From an uncultured Treponema sp. (GTDB taxonomy: Bacteria; Spirochaetota; Spirochaetia; Treponematales; Treponemataceae), in contig CAMCRZ010000005.1 of NCBI GenBank assembly GCA_945877425.1, positions 39,633 through 103,632 on the forward strand: DNA of 64,000 nt, in the 5' to 3' direction. The position numbers and the translations under genes are program-made. Within the stretch, counting starts at the first letter, position 1. The number at the start of each line of letters is the position of its first letter. Below are positions 18,240-26,906 of this stretch, piece after piece. Below the pieces are notes generated by a model. The model searched no databases and was not told where the DNA came from. It saw only the letters and a program-made list of their open reading frames with translations.

Positions 18240-20543
18240 CTAAAGGTTAACTTTTAATACAGCAGGAACTAAACCTTCTGCCTTTACTTTTACAGATGCA
18301 GTTTTTCCGCTTTCCCCGCGAATGTAGGCAATAAGTTTTCCGTCGTAAGCGTGGCGGTAATTTACGGCATATTCTGTAACGTCTGCAAGATTTCCGTTTT
18401 CAAGCCCGAAAAGTTCTCCTTCTTCTACTTCAACGTAAACGAGAGGTTCGCTTGCCGGCACATGATTTCCCATAGAGTCGCAGACTGTTATTTCAAGCTG
18501 CTGAACTTCAGTTCCCGGTACAACATCAACTTTAAGAACAGAAGGTGTGCCTGTTGAAACTACTGTGTCTGCACTGCCGCTTCCTTCTGCTGTAAGTTCG
18601 CCTTCTTCATAAGCAACTGTAAATTCAGCGTAACCCTTTTCTACAGAAGATGCTTTTCCTAAACTTTTTCCATTAAGCTTAAGTTCAACTTCTTTTTCGT
18701 TAGTATAAACTGTAACCTGAACTGTTGTGCCGTCAGCGTAATTCCAGCCTGAGTTCCAACTTTCTTCGCCTTGAACTGTCGTAAAGATTTTGCAGAACTT
18801 TTCCTGAGACCACAAGCCTTTTCTAAAATAATACATTGGCTTTTCAAATCCGGCTAAAGTTAAAAGTCCTGCAGGGCTTCCGTGAACAGGCCAGCCTTTT
18901 GCTTCTCCAAGATAATCAATTCCTGTCCAGAGAAATTGTCCTGCAATGTATTCGTTGTCTGTAACTGCGTGCCATGCTTCTAAAGTGTGGGAATTTTCGC
19001 TTCCTACAAACATTTTGTCTGCAAAGCGCTTGTGATCATCAGCGTAAAACTGTTCTTTATAGTTGTAGCCGATTACATCAAGTGCATCTACTACGCCTGT
19101 GTCGCTGGAAAGTTCCGGGAAAGCAAGTGCCATTGTAACAGGTCGAGTTGTATCCCAAAGCTTAACTTCTTTAGACAGCATTTTTGCAATACCGGCAATT
19201 TGTCCTATATCAGGGTGATTAGGATTAAACTGTCTTTCTGCTGCAGGTTTTGATGCATCGTTGTTGCCTGTCATTTCCTTAAACTTAGGTGAACAGTACG
19301 GATCGTTTGGATAGTCAATTTCGTTGCCAATTGAATACATTACTACACAAGGATGATTGCGTCTTCTTGTAACAAATGCACGGCAGTCTTCTTTGTAGCA
19401 GCTTAAAAAGTCGTCTGTAATTCCCTGATGGCTTGGCGGATAAACGTTGTGTCCCTGCCACCATTTGTTTTTCGGTTCCTGCCATTCGTCGTAAAGTTCG
19501 TCCATTACAAAGAAACCAAGTTCATCGCAAAGCTGGTAAAGTTCATCTGAGTGAGGATTATGGCTCATACGAATTGCATTAGTTCCGCCCTGCTGAAGTT
19601 TAAGGAGACGTCTTTTCCATACATCTTTCGGAACGGCATTTCCCCAGCAGCCTGCATCTTCATGAACGCAAACGCCTTTAAACTTGTAAGATTTTCCGTT
19701 ACAGCTGAATCCTTTATTGGCATCAAATTCAAGAGTGCGGAATCCAACTTGTGCTGTGTAAGAGTCGCTTTCTACGCCGTCAGTTTTTACTGTTACGTTT
19801 AATGTGTAAAGGTAAGGTTCTTCCGGACTCCAGGTGCGTGCATTTTCTATTTCTTTCTGGAAATTTGCAGTAGAAACTTCCTGAGATGCAGCTGTAAATT
19901 TCTGTGTTCTGTTGTAAACGCTTACACCTTCCTTGTCTTTTAAGTCAACTGTAATTTCAGCATTTTCTGCTTTAGTTCCGCAGTTAACGATTTTTGTATC
20001 AACGTAAAGTGATTTGTTGTCTCTTGTGTAAAAGAAAACGCCGTCGTCTGTAAGATGAGTGTTTCCTGTAACTTTCAAGACAACTGGCCGCATAATTCCG
20101 CTTCCTGTATACCAGCGGCAGTCTGCTATATCCTGATGAGAGACACTTACTGCAAGAACATTTTCACTTCCATCAGTCTTAAGGCTTTCTGTAATGTCTG
20201 CTTCAAAACTTGTAAATCCATTTTGATGGTTGCCGAAATAGTAACCGTTGCACCATATTTTTGAATGTTTATAAACACCGTCAAAGCAAACACGTACACG
20301 CCTGCCTTCTATGTTGTCAAGTTTAAAATGACATCTGTACCAGCCAATTCCACCTTGAAGATATCCTGTTCCGCTGGAATTAGATTTGCTGAAAGGGAAT
20401 GAAGTTGCCCAATCAAACGGAACTGTAACATGCTTCCACTGTGAATCGTCAAAATCACGTGCCCACAAATCTCCGCCTGCAATTCTGCCTTCACTTTCTG
20501 TCTGAAGGTGAAAAAGCCAGTTTTTCTTAAGATTAATTTTCAT
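18240..20543 (-). CDS. GH2 beta-galactosidase, cytoplasmic
   Basis: The protein has 767 residues and no signal peptide. GH2 domains appear in order: an N-terminal sugar-binding sandwich (about 10-170, GIGWYRCHF), an immunoglobulin-like domain (180-275) and the TIM barrel (280-590), with KGVCVHEDAG, the acid/base Glu408 in YSIGNEI and the nucleophile Glu516 in VGSEN. Two further sandwich domains follow. Beta-galactosidase is the most likely activity given its length, and beta-glucuronidase or mannosidase are less likely. The ATG giving MKINLKKNW is preferred because GGAGAA lies seven bases upstream. It would split imported galacto-oligosaccharides in the cytoplasm. It has its own promoter region with two LacI-type operators and terminators on both sides. 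Confidence 0.9.
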   Translation of the reverse strand: MKINLKKNWLFHLQTESEGRIAGGDLWARDFDDSQWKHVTVPFDWATSFPFSKSNSSGTGYLQGGIGWYRCHFKLDNIEGRRVRVCFDGVYKHSKIWCNGYYFGNHQNGFTSFEADITESLKTDGSENVLAVSVSHQDIADCRWYTGSGIMRPVVLKVTGNTHLTDDGVFFYTRDNKSLYVDTKIVNCGTKAENAEITVDLKDKEGVSVYNRTQKFTAASQEVSTANFQKEIENARTWSPEEPYLYTLNVTVKTDGVESDSYTAQVGFRTLEFDANKGFSCNGKSYKFKGVCVHEDAGCWGNAVPKDVWKRRLLKLQQGGTNAIRMSHNPHSDELYQLCDELGFFVMDELYDEWQEPKNKWWQGHNVYPPSHQGITDDFLSCYKEDCRAFVTRRRNHPCVVMYSIGNEIDYPNDPYCSPKFKEMTGNNDASKPAAERQFNPNHPDIGQIAGIAKMLSKEVKLWDTTRPVTMALAFPELSSDTGVVDALDVIGYNYKEQFYADDHKRFADKMFVGSENSHTLEAWHAVTDNEYIAGQFLWTGIDYLGEAKGWPVHGSPAGLLTLAGFEKPMYYFRKGLWSQEKFCKIFTTVQGEESWNSGWNYADGTTVQVTVYTNEKEVELKLNGKSLGKASSVEKGYAEFTVAYEEGELTAEGSGSADTVVSTGTPSVLKVDVVPGTEVQQLEITVCDSMGNHVPASEPLVYVEVEEGELFGLENGNLADVTEYAVNYRHAYDGKLIAYIRGESGKTASVKVKAEGLVPAVLKVNL

Positions 20544-20564
20544 AAAAAAGTTCTCCATTTACCA

Positions 20565-20578
20565 TGAAAATGTTTTCA
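20565..20578. promoter_or_regulatory. LacI-type operator copy 1 before GH2
   Basis: TGAAAATGTTTTCA, a palindrome with a TG centre. It lies 22 bp before the GH2 start codon. Confidence 0.6.
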
Positions 20579-20614
20579 ACAATAACGAAATTTAATAGCG
20601 AACTTCACTATTCT

Positions 20615-20628
20615 TGAAAAGGTTTTCA
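20615..20628. promoter_or_regulatory. LacI-type operator copy 2 before GH2
   Basis: TGAAAAGGTTTTCA, the exact complement of the copies before the transporter, Msp-like and GH30 genes. On the minus strand a candidate -35 (TTTTCA) overlaps it, with TATTAA 17 nt further as -10, so the two operators flank the likely start of transcription. Confidence 0.7.
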
Positions 20629-20644
20629 TATATACCCCTAAAAA

Positions 20645-20676
20645 AGTAGACCAGAGGAAAGATCCTCCAGTCTACT
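20645..20676 (-). terminator. Terminator of the transporter operon
   Basis: AGTAGACCAGAGGA and TCCTCCAGTCTACT pair around a 4-nt loop. On the minus strand the stem is followed by TTTTTT. It separates the solute-binding protein gene from GH2. Confidence 0.85.
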
Positions 20677-20692
20677 GCTTCAAATGAAAAAC

Positions 20693-22267
20693 TTATTTTC
20701 CTTCACTTGCGTTAAATTCATCAAGCTGTTTCTGAAGTGCAACAATTACATCATCAATACCAGCATTCTTTAACTGATCACGGAATTCCTTTACAAGTTC
20801 GTCTGTGTTCTTTCCGTTGTAAGTTTTACCGTAACAGATTGGTCCCATGTATGTTGAGAATACGTCTGAAATGTTGTTTAACTGTGTCTGAATTTCTTCA
20901 ACGTCCCAAACAATCTGTCCATAAGGATAAGGAATCTTTACTTTGTCGTAAATTTCACAGATTTCTTCAAACTTGTCCCATGCACCTTTTGAATCTTTGT
21001 ATTTAAGTTCAAATGCATCGTTGCGTCCCCACCAGAAGTCTGTTACGATAGCGTCTTTGTTTGAATCGTATCCTTCTGGAGTTTCACGGAGACCTTCTGC
21101 GTTAATAACGTACTGTTTTCCTTCAATACCGTAGTTAAAGAGTTTGTAACATTCTTCATCATTGCGGAGTAAGTCGTAAACAGCAAGTGCGCGGGCCTTA
21201 TGTTTTGAAGCTTCAGAAATAGCCATAGCACCGTGTGTAATTACCATTTCTGTTAAGTTTCCGCTTTCTTCACCAAACCAGAAGAAGTTAACATCAGAAC
21301 CAGGCTGTCTCTTTGCCATTTCTGAGCGAACTGTTGTGTACCATGTTTGTGTGTGGTGCTGATCTACAGAAGTTAAACCATCGTAGAATTCTTCACGGTT
21401 GTCTGATGATGTGTTGTTAAGAACGTTTGCCTTCCAAACTCCAAGATCATCCCATTTTTTCATAAGTCTTGCATAATCAATAAGTTCGTTGCCTTCCAGA
21501 AGCGGACAGTAAACTTTGTTAAGGTTTGATCTGCGAACACCAAACATCTGGTAGTTGTTGATACCGTCAAGAACTACGAAATCAGACTTAGACTGAATGT
21601 ATCCTTCTGCGTGATATGTACTTCCCTGTCCAGACGAATCCCAAGGGATAACGCCAGGCTTGTTGTTTTTAACGTATGTGAAGTATGTTGTAAGATCTTC
21701 CCAAGAGTGAACTCCGTCTGCAAGACCAGCTTCTTTTGCCCAGTCCATGCGGTACATAAATCCGTGGTTAACCCACTGTGTGTATGCATCTTCAGGAATA
21801 AGATAGATTTCGTCGTTGTACTTACACATTTCCCAGTGTTCAGCAGGAACTTGTGCGTAAGTCTGTGGAGCGTATTTTTTAAGCATATCTTCTGGAATTG
21901 ATGAGAATGCACCGTTTTTAGAGTTATTCCATGCATCAAGCCAGTCTGAAGCAGTTCCAACTAAGTCTACAGAACCGTCCATTTTAGAAAGTCTTAAATT
22001 GTAAACTGTCTGATAATTTGTCCAAGGTACATAAGAAATTTCAAGTTCAGCGTTTACTTTTTCTGTAAGAATTTCGTTGAGCTTTTCAAGCATTTCTTTA
22101 GTAGCATTGTTTGTCGGCGGGTTACCGGTTGTCATGTAAACAATTTTTACATGTTCAGAATAGTCGTCTTCTTCCCAAGCTGAAGCATTTCCGCCGCAAG
22201 AAGCGAGCATTCCAACTGAAGCGAGAGAAGCAAGAGCGAGACCCATACTTTTAATAATTCGTTTCAT
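20693..22267 (-). CDS. ABC transporter substrate-binding lipoprotein (CUT1 type)
   Basis: The 524-residue protein starts with a lipoprotein signal peptide (lipobox LASC, cysteine near residue 24) and continues as a family 1 extracellular solute-binding protein of the long LplA-like kind (IVYMTTGNPPTNN, PWTNYQTVYNLRLSKMDGSVDLVGT, WEDLTTYFTYVKNNKPG). Such proteins capture oligosaccharides in the periplasm for the two permeases encoded immediately upstream in the same operon. A ribosome binding site (GGAGGAT) precedes the ATG. The operon is transporter-only and no ATPase gene is present. Given the neighbouring galactanases the ligand may be a beta-galacto-oligosaccharide or an arabinogalactan fragment, which is inference from context. 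Confidence 0.92.
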   Translation of the reverse strand: MKRIIKSMGLALASLASVGMLASCGGNASAWEEDDYSEHVKIVYMTTGNPPTNNATKEMLEKLNEILTEKVNAELEISYVPWTNYQTVYNLRLSKMDGSVDLVGTASDWLDAWNNSKNGAFSSIPEDMLKKYAPQTYAQVPAEHWEMCKYNDEIYLIPEDAYTQWVNHGFMYRMDWAKEAGLADGVHSWEDLTTYFTYVKNNKPGVIPWDSSGQGSTYHAEGYIQSKSDFVVLDGINNYQMFGVRRSNLNKVYCPLLEGNELIDYARLMKKWDDLGVWKANVLNNTSSDNREEFYDGLTSVDQHHTQTWYTTVRSEMAKRQPGSDVNFFWFGEESGNLTEMVITHGAMAISEASKHKARALAVYDLLRNDEECYKLFNYGIEGKQYVINAEGLRETPEGYDSNKDAIVTDFWWGRNDAFELKYKDSKGAWDKFEEICEIYDKVKIPYPYGQIVWDVEEIQTQLNNISDVFSTYMGPICYGKTYNGKNTDELVKEFRDQLKNAGIDDVIVALQKQLDEFNASEGK

Positions 22268-22323
22268 ATAAATCCTCCAATTTATTTTCTACAAAACTTA
22301 ATTCTAAACTAGGAAAGGCAAAA

Positions 22324-23271
22324 TCAGCCTTTTACAGCACCAACTGTAATACCTGCAATAAAGTATTTCTGTACGAAAGGATAAACAAGAACAACCGGAC
22401 CTGTTGCAATAACAGCTGTTGCCATTTTTAATGTTTCCTGTGGAAGTGTAACTGTAATCATATTTCCGGCAGGTGAATTCTTTAAAGCGGCACTTCCGGA
22501 GATTATGTTGTAAAGGTAATATTGCAAAGGAAGATAATCTTTCTGGTTCAGGAACAGTGATGACTGATACCATTCGTTCCAGTATCCTAAAGCAAGGAAC
22601 AATCCGATTGTAGCAAGAGCAGGCTTCAACATAGGAAGTATAAGCTTTACGAAAATAGTAAAGTCTCCGGCACCGTCAATTTTTCCTGCTTCCGTCAGTT
22701 CATAAGGAACAGACTTAACGTAGTTTTTCATCAGGATTATAAGCCATGGCGACATCATGAGAGGCAGAAGAACAGCCAGATAATTTCCGTCAAGGTGATA
22801 GTATCTCGTCATCAAAAGGTAATATGGAGCAAGACCTGCGCTAAAAAGGCTGGCAAAATAGATGAAGAATGAAATTCCGTTTCTAAGAGGGAAGTCGTGG
22901 CGGTTAAGTGCATAACCTGTCATTGAGATGATTCCCAGACCAATAAGTGTTCCAATCAAAGTCATTCCGATTGTAACGATATAACTTCCAAGGATGAATT
23001 TTGGCGTAACGAAAATCTGTTTGTAAGCGTCAAATGAAAGTCCGATTCTGGAAATAACTCTTCCTGTTTCTTCAAACTGAACTTTACCAAGGTTGTTTAA
23101 CACTGGAACTCTTGGAAGAAGGGAAAATCCATTTGTACGGGCAACAGTTTCTGAAGTGAAAGATGTTCCGATTATCAAAAGGAAAGGCAATATGCAGACT
23201 ATAGAAAATAGAACTACAACTACCATTGCAAATTTTTCAATAAAATAATCTGATGTTGTTTTCTGTGACAT
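22324..23271 (-). CDS. Carbohydrate ABC transporter permease, YtcP/LplC type
   Basis: The 315-residue inner-membrane protein has six predicted segments and the permease EAA-loop signature (YELTEAGKIDGAGDFTIFVKLILPMLKPALATI, about residues 200-235), which contacts the ATPase. The N-terminal extension with a long periplasmic loop (SETVARTNGFSLLPRV) is typical of the YtcP/LplC group that pairs with LplB-like partners. It is 15 bp downstream of the partner permease gene and 56 bp before the solute-binding gene. It ends in KYFIAGITVGAVKG, a common C-terminus for the family. Confidence 0.93.
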   Translation of the reverse strand: MSQKTTSDYFIEKFAMVVVVLFSIVCILPFLLIIGTSFTSETVARTNGFSLLPRVPVLNNLGKVQFEETGRVISRIGLSFDAYKQIFVTPKFILGSYIVTIGMTLIGTLIGLGIISMTGYALNRHDFPLRNGISFFIYFASLFSAGLAPYYLLMTRYYHLDGNYLAVLLPLMMSPWLIILMKNYVKSVPYELTEAGKIDGAGDFTIFVKLILPMLKPALATIGLFLALGYWNEWYQSSLFLNQKDYLPLQYYLYNIISGSAALKNSPAGNMITVTLPQETLKMATAVIATGPVVLVYPFVQKYFIAGITVGAVKG

Positions 23272-23286
23272 ATTTTCCCCCGCAAA

Positions 23287-24240
23287 TTAGAACAATGAAT
23301 AGTCCGGTTCAATTTTCTTGATTATACTGTTACAGACCATAACAATTATAAATCCAACTATAGACTGATAGAAACCGACCGCCGATGCATACGAGAAGTT
23401 GTAGTTAGAACCCATTGTTGAACGGTAAACGAATGTTTCAAGAATATCAGTTGTAGGATAAAGAACAGAGTTGCTGCCGACAATATTCCAGAACAAACCG
23501 AAGTTACCTTTTACGATTCCTCCCATTGCAAAGAGAAGAAGGATTACAAGTGTAGGCTTAAGCATTGGAAGTTCAATGTAGCGGATTCTCTGGAAAGCAT
23601 TTACACCGTCAATACGAGCAGCTTCAATTGTTTCCTGATCGATTCCCATGATTGTTGCAAAGTAAACGATTGTGTTGTAACCGGTACACTGCCACAGCTG
23701 AATCATAACGATGATTGGCGGCCAGGCTTTTGCATTATCATAAAAGTTGTACTGTTCAAGATGAAGTGCTCCAAGAATACCGTTAAGGAATCCTGTAGGG
23801 TAGCTGAAAATGTTATATACGATAAGACCGACAAGAACTGCTGAAATAAAATAAGGAAGAAGCATGATTGTCTGGGTTACTTTTTTAAACCATTTGTGTG
23901 TGATTTCGTTGATAAGAATTGCCATGAACATTGCGACAAAGTTATCAAGAATAAGGAACGTAAAGTTGTAAAGGATTGTATTCTTTGTTAAATCAAAAAG
24001 TTTTCCTGATTGATAAAGAAATTTGTAGTTATCAAGTCCTACGAACTTACTTCCAAAAATACCTGTTTTATGCTTGTAATTAACAAATGCAACCCAAATA
24101 CCCGGAAGCGGTGCATAGCTGAATGCAATAAAGAAGATTATTGCAGGAATACACATTATCATAAGAGTTTTGTGTTTTCCACATTCGTTTAAGTAACGTC
24201 TCACTTTTGTCTGAGACTTTTTTGTTTTAACTTCTCTCAT
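23287..24240 (-). CDS. Carbohydrate ABC transporter permease, LplB type
   Basis: The 317-residue inner-membrane protein has six segments and the EAA-loop (QETIEAARIDGVNAFQRIRYIELPMLKPTL, about 205-235). Sequence elements FSYAPLPGIWVAFVNYK and FVGLDNYKFLY are characteristic of LplB-type permeases. It is the first gene of the transporter operon, directly behind a promoter with a LacI-type operator. Together with the next two genes it forms a CUT1 importer that must borrow an MsmK-like ATPase encoded elsewhere. Confidence 0.93.
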   Translation of the reverse strand: MREVKTKKSQTKVRRYLNECGKHKTLMIMCIPAIIFFIAFSYAPLPGIWVAFVNYKHKTGIFGSKFVGLDNYKFLYQSGKLFDLTKNTILYNFTFLILDNFVAMFMAILINEITHKWFKKVTQTIMLLPYFISAVLVGLIVYNIFSYPTGFLNGILGALHLEQYNFYDNAKAWPPIIVMIQLWQCTGYNTIVYFATIMGIDQETIEAARIDGVNAFQRIRYIELPMLKPTLVILLLFAMGGIVKGNFGLFWNIVGSNSVLYPTTDILETFVYRSTMGSNYNFSYASAVGFYQSIVGFIIVMVCNSIIKKIEPDYSLF

Positions 24241-24266
24241 AAATTCATCCTTAATTATTTTATTTA

Positions 24267-24314
24267 TGAAAACCTTTTCATAAAAATATTATCACTCAAC
24301 ACTTGATTTGTAAA
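24267..24314 (-). promoter_or_regulatory. Promoter and LacI-type operator of the transporter operon
   Basis: Reading the minus strand: TTTACA (24309-24314), a 17-nt spacer, TAATAT (24286-24291), then the operator TGAAAACCTTTTCA (24267-24280) directly over the expected transcription start. The same arrangement recurs at the other main promoters of the locus. Confidence 0.75.
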
Positions 24315-24397
24315 GTAGAATTTTATTTAATTTTGACTTTTTTTAACAGTTTTGTATCAAATCTTAAAGTTGATATCAGATTTTCGCACTTGAGGTG

Positions 24398-24560
24398 GCT
24401 TCGGGAGAGGGGCTGGCAGATGAGTGTGGAGGTTTAACTTTTGCGGCTGGGCTAAAAAAGAAAAGTGTACTCTTACGTGCAGCATCTTGGAAAAAGAGGC
24501 AGATTTTGGGCAAGTACCATGCAGGCGACGCCTGTGCTTGCGGTAAGCACAGGTTTTGGC
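24398..24560 (+). repeat. Dispersed intergenic repeat, copy 1
   Basis: It contains the shared words GGTTTAACTTTTGCGGCTGG, AAGTGTAC, CGTGCAGCATCTTGG and GGGCAAGTAC also found near 46.8 kb and 63.8 kb. Its right side adds a perfect 9-bp hairpin (CCTGTGCTT/AAGCACAGG, 24531-24553) and an overlapping CAGGCG-A-CGCCTG palindrome. The 331-bp gap here holds this repeat plus the transporter promoter and no gene. Confidence 0.7.
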
Positions 24561-24571
24561 TGGCAAGATGA

Positions 24572-25675
24572 TTATTTCTTCAGGAGGGCGTTTAATTCTT
24601 TTTCTGTTACACGAACAGTATTTGCGTGGCGCACTCCGAAAGGCAGACTGTATTCCCCTTTTTCAAGGTCAAGGAGTTTCCAGTCAGCAGGGTCGGCTTC
24701 AAGATCTGTAGTTTCCCAGCAGCCGAACACTCCGTCTCTGCAGTAAAAATCAGCGTAAAGATACCACTTGTTTTCACCGGGAACTTTAATGATAAAAGGA
24801 CCTTCTGTATCAGTTTTTACGTCCTGGGCAGCTCCTCGTGTAATGTACTTTCTGTTGTTTATAAGTTCAAAACTTCCCGGCTTAAGAGTAGAAGATTTTG
24901 CTTCCTGAATGTCCTTTGCATCGTTTGCTTCACCTTTAAAGAACATATACCAGTTTTTTTCGTGCTGAATCAAAGTAGCATCAATTTCCGTAATGTTGTT
25001 GCCGTTTTCATCTGTAAGTTCAAAGAAAAGTTCTGGCTTACTGAAGTTGATGAAATCTTTTGTGTAATTTACGTACGTTCTGTTTACAACACTGTTGCCT
25101 TCAAGGTCGCCGTCGCCACTCCAGATAACGCCGTATTCTTTCCGCTGTTCATCGTAAAAAACTTCAGGTGCCCAGCAATGCATTTGTGGCCAGCCGTGTG
25201 ACTTACGGTTTTCAAGAGCTTCAGGAGTAAACTGTGCAAAATCTATGCGCCGTGGATTTTTAAACGTAATCAAGTCATCAGAATCAGCAATAATGAGATA
25301 AGGACTTGGATTTGACCAGTAGCCTTCGCTGATAGCCTGAGGTGTCTGCCATAAAGTCCAGTCTGTTGCTATAAGAATAAACTTGCCGTCGTTTTTGCGG
25401 AAAAGGAAAGGGTCGCGTATTCTGTTGCCGCCAATTCCTTCAAGAACATAAGCCGGTTTGCCTTCGTTTAAAGGTTCCCAATGAAGCCCGTCTTTTGAAT
25501 AAGCTAAATACAATGCATTTTCCTGTGCAGAATTTCCCTGTCCTAAAAAATATGAAAGCACCCATGCAGTAGTTTCATCTTTCATTTTAGTCTCCTTCTT
25601 TTTGCTTTTTGAACTTAATCCAAATGCTCCAAATGTTACAGCTAAAGCTGCTGTTGCTGCAATAATTTTTTTCAC
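24572..25675 (-). CDS. GH43-fold glycosidase, secreted form with a possible internal start
   Basis: The 367-residue protein has a signal peptide (MKKIIAATAALAVTFGAFG) and a five-bladed GH43-type domain: RIRDPFLFRKNDGKFILIATDW (base Asp near residue 85), WAPEVFYDEQRKEYGVIWSG, EIDATLIQHEKNWYMFFKGE (second Asp) and TEGPFIIKV (acid Glu). Activity is probably on arabinofuranosyl or related side chains. I cannot assign a subfamily. The start is GTG behind GGAGG. A second strong site (AAGGAG) precedes an in-frame ATG at 25585, which would give a form without signal peptide. It is the last gene of the long Msp-headed operon and is paralogous to the next two upstream genes. Confidence 0.85.
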   Translation of the reverse strand: MKKIIAATAALAVTFGAFGLSSKSKKKETKMKDETTAWVLSYFLGQGNSAQENALYLAYSKDGLHWEPLNEGKPAYVLEGIGGNRIRDPFLFRKNDGKFILIATDWTLWQTPQAISEGYWSNPSPYLIIADSDDLITFKNPRRIDFAQFTPEALENRKSHGWPQMHCWAPEVFYDEQRKEYGVIWSGDGDLEGNSVVNRTYVNYTKDFINFSKPELFFELTDENGNNITEIDATLIQHEKNWYMFFKGEANDAKDIQEAKSSTLKPGSFELINNRKYITRGAAQDVKTDTEGPFIIKVPGENKWYLYADFYCRDGVFGCWETTDLEADPADWKLLDLEKGEYSLPFGVRHANTVRVTEKELNALLKK

Positions 25676-25697
25676 CTAATCCTCCGATTTTCAAAAA

Positions 25698-26903
25698 TCA
25701 ATTTGATTTCATATTAATCAGTTTAACTGCTTCTTCCAAAGTTACGCTTACTGTTGAACCGTGACGGATAACACCTTGAGGAAATTCAGTGTGCGCATCT
25801 TCGCCTTTCCAGTGGATTAAATCTGTGGAACTCCATGCGCCGAATATTTTTTCAGCATTTGCATCGTGACAGTCTGCGAACAAGTACCACAAGTTTTTGT
25901 TTTTGTACGGTCTGAATGAAAAAGGGCCTTCTCCTTCTTTGTAAGGTGTGCCTGCAACTTTTGTCAAATCACCGCTGCCTTTGTCTTTACTGTACACAAC
26001 GTTGGAAAAATCAGGGCTTGGATCAAAAGCGTGGCTGTCTAAAGAAAAAGCTGTATTTTGCCCAATGCCGTGTTCCGTTGCAACCTGATCTTTAAAGAAA
26101 AGAACGTACTGCTTTTTTAAATCATCAAGTGGAAGTCCTGTTTCTTCGTTTACAAAAGCTGTATCTGTTAAAACTGTGGCGTCTATGTTTGAACTTGATG
26201 AAGCAAAGTAAATTTCTGCAGGAGTAAAAGTTTCAAAATCGTTTGTCCAGTTTACCCATGTTTCATTGTACTCTTTTAAATCATCATATTTGCGGTGAGC
26301 ATTTTCTTCGCCGTCGCCGCTCCAGATAACAGCATACCTGTAAGTTTTTCCGTCTGAATCTGTGTGAATGACTTTTGCGTTTCCGCCTGAATCTGTATCA
26401 AAAACAACTTCCGGCGCCCAGCAATGCATATAGTTTCCGCAGTTTCTGTAAAATTGTTTTTTAAACTCATCCCTTACCATTTGAATTTGCCGTGGATTTT
26501 TCCAGTGAATCAAATCATCAGAATCAGCAAAAATAAGGCATGTTGTGTTTACGTCCCAGTAGCTGTCTGTTTCGTAGTGCCAGTTTTTTTCAGGGCTTAC
26601 TGTTCCGTCAAACAAGCGATGATTTCCAGGTTTTTCCTTAGCACCGTAAAGTGTCCAGTCTGTTGCAATCATAAGGTAAGTGCCGTCTGCTTTTTTTACG
26701 ATGTAAGGATCACGGATTAAATTTGAACCTATGCCGCAAACAGTATAAACAGGGTTGCCGTTGTTCAGCTCGTACCACTTTAAACCGTCTGCAGTAAGGG
26801 CAAGGTAAAGTGACTGTTCTTTTAGAGAATGTGAACTGTCTTTAAAATACGCCATTACTCTAAGGCATGGGTTTTCTAATTTACGCAAATATTCTTCTGT
26901 CAT
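25698..26903 (-). CDS. GH43-fold glycosidase without signal peptide
   Basis: The 401-residue protein begins MTEEYLRKLENP and lacks any export signal, so it is probably cytoplasmic. The catalytic set is complete: NLIRDPYIVKKADG (base Asp), SNIDATVLTD (middle Asp) and GEGPFSFRPY (acid Glu). WAPEVVFDTD and VIWSGDGEEN match its paralogs on either side. It starts three bases after the upstream stop codon with no clear ribosome binding site, so translation probably depends on coupling. It would act on imported arabinose-containing oligosaccharides, a role inferred from its location. Confidence 0.85.
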   Translation of the reverse strand: MTEEYLRKLENPCLRVMAYFKDSSHSLKEQSLYLALTADGLKWYELNNGNPVYTVCGIGSNLIRDPYIVKKADGTYLMIATDWTLYGAKEKPGNHRLFDGTVSPEKNWHYETDSYWDVNTTCLIFADSDDLIHWKNPRQIQMVRDEFKKQFYRNCGNYMHCWAPEVVFDTDSGGNAKVIHTDSDGKTYRYAVIWSGDGEENAHRKYDDLKEYNETWVNWTNDFETFTPAEIYFASSSSNIDATVLTDTAFVNEETGLPLDDLKKQYVLFFKDQVATEHGIGQNTAFSLDSHAFDPSPDFSNVVYSKDKGSGDLTKVAGTPYKEGEGPFSFRPYKNKNLWYLFADCHDANAEKIFGAWSSTDLIHWKGEDAHTEFPQGVIRHGSTVSVTLEEAVKLINMKSN

Positions 26904-26906
26904 TTT

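Noticed and set aside
24626..25201. Long plus-strand open frame opposite the GH43 gene
   Set aside because: It is a mirror of the strong minus-strand GH43 coding sequence, with no ribosome binding site or family resemblance.
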